From Macrothele yani (Eukaryota > Arthropoda > Arachnida > Araneae > Macrothelidae), in NCBI GenBank assembly GCA_039090855.1, contig CM077002.1, positions 85,006,194 to 85,070,193 of the forward strand: a DNA stretch of 64,000 nt, in the 5' to 3' direction. The notes beneath the pieces are model-generated. The model was not told the origin of the DNA and did not search any database. It was given only the letters and a program-made list of their open reading frames with translations. The position numbers and the translations under genes were made by a program. Shown here in pieces: positions 34,894 through 46,800 of the stretch; the first letter of the stretch is position 1, and every line of letters begins with the position of its first letter.

Positions 34894-36450
34894 ATGGGTA
34901 AACGCGGTGATCTGAGCAACTTTGAATGTGGACACATTGTTAGCACAAGACAAATGTGTCGTTCTATTGCCGAAGTGGTAAGAACCCTAGGGTTCCTGAG
35001 GGCAACTGTATAAAGGGTGTACTGCAAGTATACTAGCGATGGATGTCCCAGTGCTCAGAGAGAAAGCAGTGGCCAACCACACACCACTAATGACTGGGGT
35101 CGATGTAGACTATCCAGGCATATACAAACCGACCACTTCACAATGACAGCACAAATCGCATCCAGGTTAAATGTTGGAGGCCCAAGCAGTGTCAGCGAGT
35201 GAATAGTACGATGCACACTGCATAATCTGGGCTATGGAAGCCAACATCCTACTCATATGCCACTGTTGACTGCTTGTCATTGTACATTACAACTCCCCTG
35301 GTGCTGGGAACATCAAAACTGAACCTCTGCAAAGTGGCACCACATCGTGTGTCAGATTAATCCCATTTTTAGCTGTACCGAGCTGATGGGAGGGTGCGAG
35401 TGGGGTGTTAACAGCATGAAGCCATGGCCCCCGTGGCGTAACCATGTTTCAAAAATCTAGAATCTGTGGGAGTCCGATCACACATACACAGTGATTGGAC
35501 CCCCCCCCGATTATATGTATACATACATATATATATATATAATAATGTATTTTGGTTTGATTTTTCTTTTATGCAGCCTTTGACGCTTTAGAATTTCAAA
35601 GTTGTTTTTTGTTTGGTGCTTTTGTTTTTTCAGTTATATATATATTATAATGTATACATACTGTGTAAGATAGTTTGGGTAATCACCCACCCCACCCTAC
35701 ACACACATATGCAGGAGCAAAGCAGTTGCTGAGGTGCGATCTAACGGGCACGACATAGGCGCCTCCGTCGCCAAATTGTGGAACCTAGCAAACACAACTG
35801 TAAAGCTGTGATAGATAGGGCAGAAATATAATTTACAAAGTTGTACAGCTGACTTTGCTTATTAGGAATCGATATCAGTGTTTTATTAAGTACACATTAT
35901 ACACATGTTTGCATTCTACGAAAAATCACAATCTTATATTATTAAATTTAGTTGGTTCACTTCATAAAAAAGTGTGCATTATATCCTTATATTCTCAAAA
36001 ATTTTGGGGTCCTTTATATTGGGGATCCCCGATATAAAGGACCCCCAATTTTTCGGGAATATACCCTCCCCCCCCCAGTTGTTACGCCTATGCCTGTCGT
36101 GCCAGGTCGGCTCTGTTCAAGGCGGTGGTGGCTCCGTCGCTCATGGGATACATTAGGTTCTTTAGTACATCTGGAGAGGTCATGAACCACTGCGTACTAT
36201 CAGCATTGCCCCACAGGCACAGCTCAAAAAACACTCATTTGAGTTTGGAACCATCCAGTGGCCCCCAAGGTCCCCGGATTTGAACCCTGATGAAGTTGTC
36301 TGGGATGCCGTGGAGTGGAACATCAGATCCATGGATCCTGGACCGACCTCTTGGGCAGAGTTGTGGGCAATGCTGCAACAGGCATGGCTGGCTTTAACCC
36401 TGGAATCTAGTGGAGTCGATGATCCAGTGCATACAGGCTGTTATTTGAAC
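34894..36450 (+). pseudogene. Tc1-like transposase relic
   Basis: The N-terminal part begins MGKRGDLSNFECGHIVSTRQ, a Tc1 first helix-turn-helix, and a stop follows at about 35010. Further pieces are HFTMTAQIASRLNV and RCTLHNLGYGS (second HTH). After the internal insertion, SCQVGSVQGGGGSV (glycine-rich strand of the DDE domain) and FEFGTIQWPPRSPDLNPDEVVWD (third catalytic region, about 36235-36310) are readable. Most of the segment with the second Asp is missing. Stops and frameshifts throughout show age. Confidence 0.8.
35432..36089. mobile_element. insertion inside Tc1-like element, with 40-bp palindrome
   Basis: The transposase reading breaks after GAAGCCATGGCC and resumes at TCGTGCCAGGTCGG. 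The intervening sequence starts GGCGTAAC and ends GTTACGCC, a short inverted terminal repeat. Inside are (TA)n runs, poly-C tracts near both ends and a nearly perfect 40-bp palindrome at 36006-36045 with GGGGATCCCC at its centre. It has no coding frame. It fits a non-autonomous DNA transposon; no clear target duplication was seen. Confidence 0.6.
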
Positions 36451-36511
36451 TAGAGGAGGACCAACAAACCATTAGGTAGGTATCTCTAAAGTTTTGTCCA
36501 CTGTGTGTGTT

Positions 36512-37859
36512 TATGCCTCTATGTGAAATCAGACAAATAAAAAAGTTATTTCCAGCTGCACTTACTGCTCCGAGAACATAACCACAAAAGCTCATGTCAT
36601 ATCTACAGCAACTGAACACAATTTGATGACAGGAAAGAAATTTCAGTGTATTTACATGATCCCATTAATTTTGCCTGAGACTTGCATCTTAAAAGATTAT
36701 GACATAACAGAGTACTCTGAGGTATAGAAAAATGAAGAAGATATACTAACACTTTGAATGCTAGAAACTGATGATAAAGAGAAACCTGCTGTTGATAAAG
36801 GCAGAAGTTACAATGAAAGATACTCACTAAAATGTCACCACCATTTATGAATAAATACTAACTGCAAAAAAAGGTTTAAAACCTGAAATGTCTTAACCAT
36901 CTGTGAAGCAACATTCCTTAATGGATTACTTTCCAAAATGAAAATTTACATGTGCGATTTCTTTTTCATTTTTTTAAAAATAATTACAAATAAAATCTCT
37001 AGCTGATCATATGTTCTTTACTTTTTAATGGATATGATACAACTAGACCAATCTTTATTATTCAAATAAGAAATTAATGAATTTGTTAACAAACGATTGT
37101 CATCATGATCCCTTTATACAATGACCACTTCTGCTGTTCCGTATACAATTAGCATTACCTGACACAACTACAAGAGCATGATAGTCAACATACTGATAAT
37201 AATGTAGCACTGAGAGAGATGCTTGTTATGAAAAATCCAAATTTAAATACCAATAAATACCTGTGATGAACTGCATCACAGTTCGAAATAGTTTTACCAC
37301 TTACACTACACTTGTACAAATACATTGTTTAAAGACAGTTGCTTCACAGCACAGTAGTTTTAGCATTCTGTGTCAGTTCTGTACAGTTTGGAATGTGAAT
37401 AAAAGATTAAAAAAAAAACTAAAAAAATACTGGTTCAGAGTCTAATTTTATAGGAAAATTTCACAGAATTAACTGCATAGCTTGTATAGAACTGCTATAA
37501 CATATGCTGAGCTGAAAATAGGATTTTTAAGCTTGGAGTACAGGAAAATTTACCACTTACATGGAACACATCCCTTCAAAAGAGGTATAATTAGAAAAAA
37601 TACACATGATTAATTATATAGATACTCACTGTATTGTTCAAATTATAATATAACAAAATTGATTAACAAAATCCCCCAAGCTGATAAACTATTTAAAAAT
37701 AAGAAATTAAAAAATAATTTTTAAACATATAATACACCAATGTTCTTTTTATTCAGACTGGATTTTATGAAATTTTATCAAAATTTAATTTACATACCTA
37801 TAAATTAAATTTTGATAAAATTGAAAAAAAAAAAAAAAAAGAGGCAGTGTTTTGTTATC
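36512..37859. other. AT-rich sequence, no gene seen
   Basis: Short unsupported ORFs only. A 25-bp-arm AT palindrome at 37771-37823 is listed separately. Confidence 0.55.
37771..37823. repeat. AT-rich palindrome
   Basis: AATTTTATCAAAATTTAATT pairs with its reverse complement (AATTAAATTTTGATAAAATT) across a spacer of about 10 bases, followed by an oligo-A run. Confidence 0.85.
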
Positions 37860-38395
37860 ACTATTGTGTGTCTATGGTTGCTGAAAAAATCATTTTGCAT
37901 TGAGAAGCCTCAAATGTGGAATGATATTCCTTTCTTCTTGGTCTGTATCCAATGCATAATAACTCCACTGCAAGAGGGTGTAAATGTAGATGCTATCGAA
38001 TTCAAAATACATTTTATATCATATTCTGAATATAAGATGGAATTTTTTTCCCCTCTGATACCACTTACAACGAACACAACTTTGGGTACAGTTTTATCTT
38101 CAAATAATGAATAGTTTTTTCATTAGGGGGCACAAATGTAAATTGCATTTCAACATATCTATGCTTCTAAAATTCCTATTTAAAAAATTATTTTGCTTTG
38201 CATACAGTTGGGGAGAAGAATGTTTGAAACATGATGTCTTATTTTTTGGAATGAACAGTTTTGCTACCAGTGGGTGTGAACACATATTTCAATTTCTTAT
38301 TTATTTGCAAATTCAATTGAAAAAATTATATCTGTGCTTCTGAAAAAATTATTTTTCAGTCAGGTATTACTCATGATGGAAAACATTTATATGGG
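37860..38395. repeat. second copy of CTCF-like motif array
   Basis: Three diverged units match those at 28930-32035: shared phrases are ATGTAGATGCTATCGAATTC, GCTTCTAAAATTCC and AAAAAATTATTTTGC. The motif core appears at about 37965 (CACTGCAAGAGGGTG), 38120 (CATTAGGGGGCAC) and 38263 (GCTACCAGTGGGTG), at spacings of 155 and 143 bp. Its first unit closely resembles 28980-29130. Confidence 0.65.
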
Positions 38396-38400
38396 CATAT

Positions 38401-38480
38401 ACAGCCAACCCTCAATATACCCTTCCTTGATTTACTGCCACCCCTTGAGTCTGAACAAATGTGCTCTATGTAAAACACCC
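38401..38480. mobile_element. possible pogo/Tigger terminal region
   Basis: Directly after TA, the sequence reads CAGCCAACCCTCAATATACC, with further CTTGATATACTGCCAC phrases downstream. pogo/Tigger elements begin CAG and often carry repeated CCTCGATATA-like phrases near their ends. It interrupts the array above. The matching right end was not found, and the ORF at 38334-38900 that overlaps it shows no transposase motif. Confidence 0.3.
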
Positions 38481-39008
38481 CTTGATATACTGCCACACCC
38501 TTGGCATCCACCAACTACTGGTATATATTACTGCACTAACCTGTCTTTTCCGACGACCATGATTCAAGTGTGGCGAACCTTTTGGCAGAGAAAATGGCAG
38601 ACGGTGGGTACCTGGGGCAGAGGTGAACTGCTCCTCCCGAAAACATGCAACAATGAGGGGGTCCATCTGGAGTGCTCCAGCTTTCGTAAAGTGGCACAGG
38701 AGTTAAAAAAGAAGAGGAATAAATCACAGAGCTTTATCAGTTTGGGATATTATCACAGCCTCTGGATTTATTTCATTTTGGGGAGGGGGCTAATAAATTT
38801 CTATTTATTAGGACTTAATGGGTCTCACGATCCTTTACCCCTGAACGATGTTCTCTATTCCATTTGCGTACAGAGAAGCATCAGTGAAGAGTGCCTGTGA
38901 TGGGCCTGGTTACCTTTGATTCAAGCACCTGTCTTGTGAGTTGGCATGTTTGCTTATCACCCCCACCCACCCTGTCCTCTTTAGCAAAAGAGAAATGCTT
39001 GTGTTCTT

Positions 39009-39210
39009 TTTTCTATTTGGGAAATTAAAGACCACCGTGAGTAACTCAATGGGCTATAAGCAGCTGCCTGTCTCCAATTTAAAGCCACTGGCTCCAGGGA
39101 AGGGAGAGAGCGAATGCCATATGGCAAACACAACATCCATGTCTAATTGGAATTGAAACCCTAACCTTCCCAGACGAATGGTCAGAAGCCAGCGCTACGC
39201 CACCAGGGCA
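39009..39210 (-). mobile_element. tRNA-derived SINE with 12-bp TSD
   Basis: Third copy of the SINE family. It is flanked by GCTTGTGTTCTT at 38997-39008 and 39211-39222. Head at the right end, tail (oligo-T) at the left. The A-box and B-box have several substitutions relative to the first two copies, so it is older than its clear TSD suggests, or belongs to a different subfamily. Confidence 0.92.
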
Positions 39211-39997
39211 GCTTGTGTTCTTCACCCTCTACCACCTCTCAATTAAAATGACAAATGAGTAGACACCTTTTTCCAGGGACATAATACTTCTTTTACACCA
39301 CTGTCTTTAGTTCATCTTCTTAGTTCAGCAAATCAGTCTGCAACTGTTTATAAGCATTGAAATCAGAAACAAAACAAGTTTTGTTGTCGTTTGCTGTTTG
39401 GGGAAAAAAAAAAAATGTCGAAAAGAACAATCCTTACTATAAAGCAGAAGACTGAAATTTGCGAATATCACAATGAAAATATTGAAATCTAAAACATAAA
39501 TGAAAATACACGATTTTTTAAAAAGAAATTAAGGTATGTAAAACAATTTTGTGTAATGCTATTAATTTCTACCTGATAAAGTTTTAGTAATGCAGCATGC
39601 TTTTTTATGTATTTCCTTATAATTAAAATGTTAATTTTGTCTTTCTACCATGCGAAGTAAATTTCCGCATTTTCCAAGATCAAAACGGACACTCCAAACT
39701 ACAGTGCACGCTAGGTACACAATACATAACTGCTATTTTTTCTAATTAACAAGTTTTTAATGTAACGTTATGATTTAAAAAAAAACATGATTAATAAATG
39801 TTGGGTAACTTAAAAATAATTGAAAATACTCTTTTTGTACTGTATGTCATTCTTACAGTAAAGAGTGGGCACATATATCGGGGCGAATATTCAGGGTTTG
39901 CTAGGTGCGTGGTGCACACCCACACAGAGTCGCAATTTTTTTAACCTATACTATCGATATTACATTTTCAGATTTATTTCTAATAAAACTTGCCCGA

Positions 39998-40610
39998 GTT
40001 TGTCCTAAGGCTTCAATTGGTGGCTAAAATTAATTCTTCTACACAATGTTTTCATTAAGAGAAGGTTCATTCAGTAAGCATAATATCACATTTGTGATAA
40101 GATCCTTGGGTGTGCGATTTCCCTGCAGAACATCTGACAGTGTTCATGCAACAGTGGTACAAGCGGGCCCAGATGGCGCTGCACGTCATGTTTTTATTTC
40201 CCTGTGGTTTCAAACATTACAGCTGTTCTCTAAGGGTGTGCTAGCCAATAGAGCACTGCTTGCAGTCCGATGGAGAAACGAAATTCAAAAATGTGATACA
40301 AGTATACAAGTTGCTGTTATATCATGTTTTTGGATAACAGAACTCACCAAAGTTTGTCCTATGGCTTCGTGTGGTGCCTAAAATTAATTCCCTTACATAA
40401 TGTTTTCGTAAAGTGGAGAAGGTTCATTGCTTTGTTGAGAAAACAAAACATAGTAACATTCACATCCGCAAGTGTGCTGTTAGCCAGCGGACACCCAAAG
40501 TGAGTAAAGCAACTGTGATACAAAGATCTCCAGATGGTGCTGCAGTTCACGTTTTTATTTTCTTGTGATTTCAACACAGAGGCTTAATAACTTTCCAGGG
40601 TGTGCTCACT
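39998..40610. repeat. 354-bp tandem duplication
   Basis: GTTTGTCCTAAGGCTTC at 39998 recurs as GTTTGTCCTATGGCTTC at 40352. Later pairs keep the same spacing: AAAATTAATTCTTCTACA and AAAATTAATTCCCTTACA; GGCCCAGATGGCGCTGCA and TCTCCAGATGGTGCTGCA. The two units are clearly diverged. The AGATGGCGCTG phrase again looks like a CTCF-type core. Confidence 0.8.
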
Positions 40611-41746
40611 TAAAAAACACTACTGGTCATATGTTTGTGATTGTAATCTCATGGAGTCAAACATAATTCAATGTTCTGCCACGAGTTGCAGTTTTTCTGC
40701 CTTTTTACCGTACTGCGAATCGATGTGTTTATGAGCGCATATTTAAGAACAGAATTTGAAGTTTTGTTATCCATATAGGACAGGATAACAAAAATTCATT
40801 CATTTTTTTTATTCAATGAGCGCTAAATAAAAAAAAAAATGCATTCATATGTTCAAAATCAATGTGCAAATTTTTCAGCTTGGGTTACATAATAAAATGT
40901 TTGCATGTTTTTTTCCCCATAACAGCACAAACCCAACCAAAATACTAAATAGGCACGTGATGCCACTGATATATATAGATACAGGGCTCGAAAAATTTCA
41001 TGCTGATTCACCAGTCAGGCAAATATCTCACTCGCCAGCTGAAAATCGACAGCCCCGCAATGTTGTCGATTTTGTTTTGTGTTATAAAGTTTGATTTGTT
41101 AAAAATTTATACATACCTCTGGAATAATATTTTATCGCTAAACTAATTAAAACAATTAAACAATGTATAACAACTCAACTCAGTGTTCTCCCTCTAGAGT
41201 ACATGATGCGAGAATCTTTCGCTGTTTTAGAACTGTCCTAACAGCTCCGCAGAAACAAGGATTCCCGTGTTTGCCTTTTGACCTACGACGGCAATTGGCT
41301 AAGCGGCAGCTCACGAGGCACATGTGACTCTTACACTGCCCATCTTTATACACAGCATTTATAGAAATAATTCTACCGGGCTTACGGCTACTTGCCTCAT
41401 GTTCCTTGTTAAATGCACTGTGCTCGAACGTTTTGACACAGCATTCACTGTCCAATTTCTTTTGCAGAGAAACTGGTTTCCTATGTTGGCACTTAATCAT
41501 GCACCACTTTGGTGAATTAAAATAAGCTTTATAAAGAAACTGGTAGTTTTACATATCCAACTATAAGCATAATAACGTATAAATCATTGCCGATTGAATT
41601 TAAACTTTTCTACTGTATTTTTTACTTGTCAACTAAAACTTTTCCCTTGTCATGGACAAGCAGACGACCAAAGGAAACTTTCAGCACACATGCAATGAAC
41701 TACAGAGTACTGCAATCTGTATATGCAGTAATTAATAAATAGCATA
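40611..41746. other. intergenic sequence around the orphan ORF
   Basis: Apart from the Cys-rich frame, no family is recognised. Oligo-A and oligo-T runs occur at about 40806 and 40830. Confidence 0.5.
41180..41500 (-). CDS. Cys-rich orphan ORF, unrecognised
   Basis: A 106-residue frame with nine to ten cysteines, including CKSHMCLVSCRLANC and NPCFCGAV, basic overall. The cysteine spacing is suggestive of a zinc-binding module, but it matches no family I can name. It lies just upstream (on the plus strand) of the LINE at 41747 with no obvious promoter or splice sites. It could be an exon of a host gene, a piece of an unidentified transposon or chance. Confidence 0.25.
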   Translation of the reverse strand: MIKCQHRKPVSLQKKLDSECCVKTFEHSAFNKEHEASSRKPGRIISINAVYKDGQCKSHMCLVSCRLANCRRRSKGKHGNPCFCGAVRTVLKQRKILASCTLEGEH

Positions 41747-41759
41747 TGAGAAAGAGATC

Positions 41760-43864
41760 TCAGCAGTGTGATTGACTGTAAGATTGGTGTATGGAATACT
41801 AGAGGAATAAATAGAAAGATGAATAAAGTGGCTGAAAAAATTTATAGTGTGGATTGGGCTGTGCTATGTGTAAATGAAATTAAAAAGAAAATAAGTGGGA
41901 TAGAAGAAACAAATGGAATGGAGAGCATAGCATACATTATAAGTGAAAGAATCCCATTCTTGCATTTGAAAGTGATACTTCAGAGAACACTAACTGTTCC
42001 TTGTGATTCCGATAAGAATTATGATTTCCAGAATGAGCTAAAAGCTAGTTTGAGCCAGTTTGGTGCTAAAGAGAAAGTTTTTTAGCAAAGGATTTCAATA
42101 ATAAGGAAACTAAACATATATAAATCTGTTTATTGGGGCGTAGAAAAAACAATAGAGAATAACAATTCTGCTAGCTCTCACAACCAACAGGCGGCTCATC
42201 AAGCAGCTGTTTAGTAAATGATAAACAGAACCAAACTAAGAATTCAAAATAAATAAATAGATAATAAACATGCAAGGCGCTGATTCAGATTATGAGTGGA
42301 CAAACATCCAACGGACTGTTACGCTCATGGAATCCCAAGGAGGGCGTGCCAGATCACAGGTAGATCGGTGGAGACATCCTTACCGCAGGTGTTCCGTCGA
42401 GTAAAGATTTCTATTGTTTCCTGGAGTGTGGCAATTTTTGCATTGTCATAGGGGGCAATTCGTTTGATATTGTCCCAAATAGAGGTAGCCCTTTGAGTTA
42501 CCACTCCCCACACGAAAAAAAAAAAAAGATAGGTAATCAGAATATTTCTGAAAATGTTCTGGGTAAGTTTAATGAACCCAGTATAAATGATAATGAAAGA
42601 TTAACTAAAGTATCTCTAATATGTTCCTCAATCACAAGTATATCCACCCTCACACCTATACCTACAGGAATAGTACTCTGGGACAGAAAATTGCAACAGA
42701 TTTTGTTTATGATTAGCACCTGAAACATCTAGTTGCTGACACTCACATGAGGAGACGTGCAGATTATCATTAAGTGACTGATATTCTATAAATTACCTGT
42801 TGGTGCCTTGAGTGAAGCTAAATATTTGTTGGAAGAAAAGGAGTAGCAGGATGCAAGTGATGAAAAGAATAAAGATTGAAAGGCTACCTGAAGAACATCA
42901 GCACTTCTCTGAAATGCTCAGTGAACAACTGAATCAGTTGAAGGCATGACAAAGAAGTGGTCATGTTTTAAGAACTATGTAGTCGTTGTCACTGAAGAAG
43001 TTTGTGGTACTGGCACTAGTGGGTAGCATTGAATGTGATGCTTGGTGGACAGTGGTATTAAAGAAGTGCTAAACAGGAAGAAGGAAGCATATCAGGGGAG
43101 TATGCAAAGTAGAGTTTCTGAGGATGAATGTCGCTGTAAAAAGTATGAAGCAGCAAAGCTGGTCCATCAGAGTAAAGCAAGAGAAAAAAATAGATAAGAT
43201 GGACAGGCGTGGATCAGCTTTTTGGAAAGATAAAAAAATAATTCTGAAAGAACATAAGATACAGAAAGAATAGGGAGAAATAAGTGGATTGGAGAAATAA
43301 TACGGGAGCCTAATGAGTTAAGTGAAAGATGGGGTGAATACTTCTGTGAGTATTAGAACATGAAAGCAAAGATGATTTTGAGGTAGAAACAAATGATGCC
43401 AAAGACAGAACCACTGTCCACAACAGGGATTTCAAGGGAAAGGATTTGTAAAGCTGTAAAGTCTCTTGAAAATGGTAGGGCTCTGGGAGTAGATGACATA
43501 ACAGCTGAGATGTTAAAACTCTGTGGTGACTATTATTGACTGTTTAACTGAGATTTGTCAGTAATATTGGAAGTTAGGAGTTGTCTCTCAGGGCTGGGGG
43601 AATGCTATGCATTTATTGTCCCATTTTCTTTATAAAGGAAAAAGTGATCAGACTTATTTGTAAGATATGAAATCATATCAGCCTGCTGAGTTAGCCAGAT
43701 AAAGTGCTCAGAAAGGTCATTGATAAGATAGCATACATCAGAGGTTTGTGATGTACAGAGTGGTTTTATATGTGATACTGGATGCACTAACACTAACCAA
43801 ATTTTTCATTACATACAATACAGTAACTGAAAAGTATCTTCTATCTGTTGGTAAGAAAGTTGTT
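41760..43864 (+). pseudogene. LINE endonuclease and RT start, heavily mutated
   Basis: Readable segments: DCKIGVWNTRGINRKMNK (endonuclease start), CVNEIKKK (ETK changed to EIK, so the catalytic Glu region is altered), then NELKASLSQFGAKEKV and the remains of the GDFN motif (about 42085), where an insertion of 0.43 kb starts. After it: SENVLGKFNEPSINDNERL (about 42545). The linker is seen near 43075-43190. The RT start is near 43435 (AVKSLENGRALGVDDITAEMLKL). The reading ends at TEKYLLSVGKKVV (about 43825-43864) where the hAT begins. Stops and frameshifts are many. Confidence 0.8.
42098..42533. mobile_element. unidentified insertion in LINE, A-tailed
   Basis: Inserted in the LINE exactly at the GDFN region. 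The right end is a run of 13 A before AGATAGGTAATC, where LINE sequence resumes. On the minus strand there is a frame of 62 residues (42513-42325, MWGVVTQRATSIWDNIKRI) that ends in a stop, with an AATAAA-type signal near 42127. A plus-strand tail and a minus-strand coding frame are hard to reconcile. It may be a SINE, a retrocopy or an end of another element. The protein piece is not recognised. Confidence 0.55.
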
Positions 43865-46800
43865 CAGAGCTCAAAACAAATCCTTGGTTCATTTTAATAA
43901 ACTGTATAGACTAAAATTTGAAATTTATAGACTTAATAGACCTAGGACAAAAGGGCTATAACAGTGATGAACAAATTAAAATTTTAAAACCAGATGGTCA
44001 TACAGAAGAAAAAATTACAGACATAATTTTTTAAATACATAAATGAAAAAGAGAAATGCCTTCCTCACAACTTCCATCTTGCATTTTTCTCTTTTATTTA
44101 TTGTTTTTTTAATTTTTTCAATACATCAATTAACAATAAGAAAAAACATTTTTTAAATGCAAAGATACAGTATAAAGTCTTTCTGACTGGTTTAAAAAAA
44201 TTGTCTTAATTTGTATTTCTCTCTCTTTGTTGCTCGGTTCGAGCGTCATGACCCAATTCACATCCTGTCGGTAGTCAAGGTTCGCCATTCAGGCTGTCTA
44301 TTTTCCACAGTTCTCATGATTTCTGCAACTCATAGATTTGTAACAGTTTTTATTTGATCGATGAATCTGTCTAGGGGACATCCTCACATCCTTCTGCCGT
44401 CGACTTTCCCCCCAAATATAAAGTTTTTTTAAACCGTCTTGCTGGGCGATGTGGCTGAAGGACGTTAGTATAAGTCATTGGATTGTCGGAAGAAGTCACT
44501 TGTGCATGTCTACGCTGAGCTCTCTCAAGATTGATACATTAATTTGTATTTACAATGGATTAATTGTAAAAAAACAAAATTATAAAATGAATAAAAATTC
44601 TGATTATGATTATAAACAAAGAACAAAAGTAAAAAATGTAGTGAAAATATTTTGAAAAGTGTAGATTTATTTAGTTTTTTAAAAAGAAGTGATAACAGAT
44701 GATTTTTTTACTATAAACTTGCTCTTTAGCTTACTAATTTCCTTTTCTTTTTTATTAGTCTCTTGAAAATGCTGAGTACCATCCATTATTGCCTTAGCTA
44801 CAGCCACCTTACTTAAATCTTGTTTCCAAATGGCAAGTTTAAGTTTTTTTTTTGTTGGATTCACACAGAAGTGAGGATTTAGCATCACTTTTTATTTCCC
44901 TTTCTTCTTCCATTACCTTCAAATCTTTTTCAGTATCTTCAATTCTTTGTGACATCTTTTTAATGACTTTCTTTTTTTTTTCAATCTCTTTTTCCATTTT
45001 CTCTTTTTCTTCTTTATTGTTTTGCTATTTTTCCTTTAGCAACCTCAGCTGCTCTAAGTACTGGTTGTGACTTTTGTATGCCAGTTGAGCACTAGCAATC
45101 AGTTTCTGAGGAATTGGAACCTCAAGAACATTTTGATAGAAACTCAACTCATCTTTAAAAATCATTATTGCATCTAAAGTCCTTTCAATCTTTGTTCTTA
45201 CCTTCAGTGAGAACAAAGCCGGAAACAGAAAATCCCTCGATATCTGCGTTAAGATAGTACAAAACCAAAGCCACTCTGACAACTCTTGACACCGCAGGGT
45301 ATTTTTGGTCTCCTGACAGTCTTCAGACTGAAAATTTTGTTCCAAATGCACTAGCTTTTTTCCTCTATGCAAATCGGTTTCAAGGCTCAAGAGTTTCCAT
45401 TCATCCATCAACTGGTCAGATGCAACATACACAGGGAGACTTTGCAACATGAACAATATATTTAAGGCTTTTCTCACAAGTGACCCCCTACGGTTGCAGA
45501 CATCCTAAAGCTTGTACCAATTTCGATGTCACTGGTGTCATTTCCAGCAAGTGTTTAAAGCCTTTGATGAAATGTTGTTGAGCATCTTTCAAAAACTTCA
45601 TCCTATCAATCAATTTTAGTTTCTGTAGTTTAGACTGAATTTCCTCACTGAATATTAAATTTTTCACAGGGAGAAGATTGGAGTCATTTTAAAAGTTCAT
45701 CAAAATCTCCTGAAGGACACATTTTCTTTTTTAATCACAGCTGGTTTGTAAACCCTTCCAATAAGCTTCTTAATTATTGATTCCAGTTCTGAACACAAGA
45801 TTTGACTAAGTGGTTCCTCTTTTTGAAATAATTCTGTGAATATTGTAAACAAACATCTTCACTGAGAATACAAAAAAAAAAAAAAAAAAAAAAAAAAGGC
45901 TTCAGCTTTAATCTCTGGCTTTTTCCAGCAGGGATGTGATTTTCTCGACTGAAAATCACTGAAGAACAGATGGTTTTGCTGTTGTTGGTAATAGCTTCAA
46001 AAATACTCTTGAATACCATTCCCTTGTTCAATTAGTCTCTCAGCAGCACTCAACAAAGTCAACCATTGTGTTGTATGTTTCACAAAAGACTTTGTTGGCA
46101 GTTTTAGCTTTTCTTGAACTGTGTCATAGTCTGTAATTCTTTCTGGTCTACCACGAAAATACTTGAAGATAGCAGTTGCTAGTTCTGAAATATCTTACCC
46201 TAAACAGTCTCAGGCTTTTAAGAAGTCATTGTTTACACATAGCAATGTAAACCAACCCTTTAGATCATACTGACAGGACATCCTCATTAAAAAGTCTCCA
46301 AACCTTTGTGTTGGCATTTGGGCCATTAGATTCTAGCATGATTAGTTTCTGCATTAGTAAATTTGCTTCCGTTAATATCTCCTGGAGTTTGGAATGAAGA
46401 GTATAACCATCAGCTATACTCAGAAAAGAAGTTTTCAAGTGCCATGAAACAACTCTTTTTCTATCAGGCCAAAATCTCATAGCTGCTAAGTTTCTTTTTA
46501 CCTTTTTCATTAGCTGTCTCACAAATGCAAGAAAGTAAGTAATACTCATTAAAAGCTTCCTCAAGCATTTCAGTCTCAAAATAAGGACCAATAGCATCAG
46601 TTAAGTAGCAGGCTACCTTGGTTGGGCTCGCCATAAAATTATCACTCTTTACAAGGAAACATGAACTAGAATACTTCTGGTAGACACAGGCTAGATGAAA
46701 AAGAAAAACTGCACTTAACAGACACCAATACCCACATGACTTCTCAAACAATATCCTGGTCTTTTAAAGTATATATCTGGAGAGCAGATGGCACATTGTC

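Larger units (their letters stand above)
34743..36511 (+). mobile_element. Tc1-like element with internal insertion
   Basis: Terminal inverted repeats CACTCAGCAGACAAAACATT on the left and CACACAGTGGACAAAACTTT on the right (reverse complement) continue to AGAGATA at both ends. TA precedes the left end (34741-34742). The right end merges with a short TG run, so its last bases are uncertain. The element holds a broken transposase and a secondary insertion of about 0.66 kb. Confidence 0.85.

Noticed and set aside
38334..38900. 188-residue plus-strand ORF as a host gene
   Set aside because: Spans the array end and a possible pogo terminus, has no domain, and its composition matches the surrounding non-coding sequence.
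45774..46031. Phe-rich membrane protein on the minus strand
   Set aside because: The Phe run is the translation of an oligo-A/T tract inside the hAT relic.
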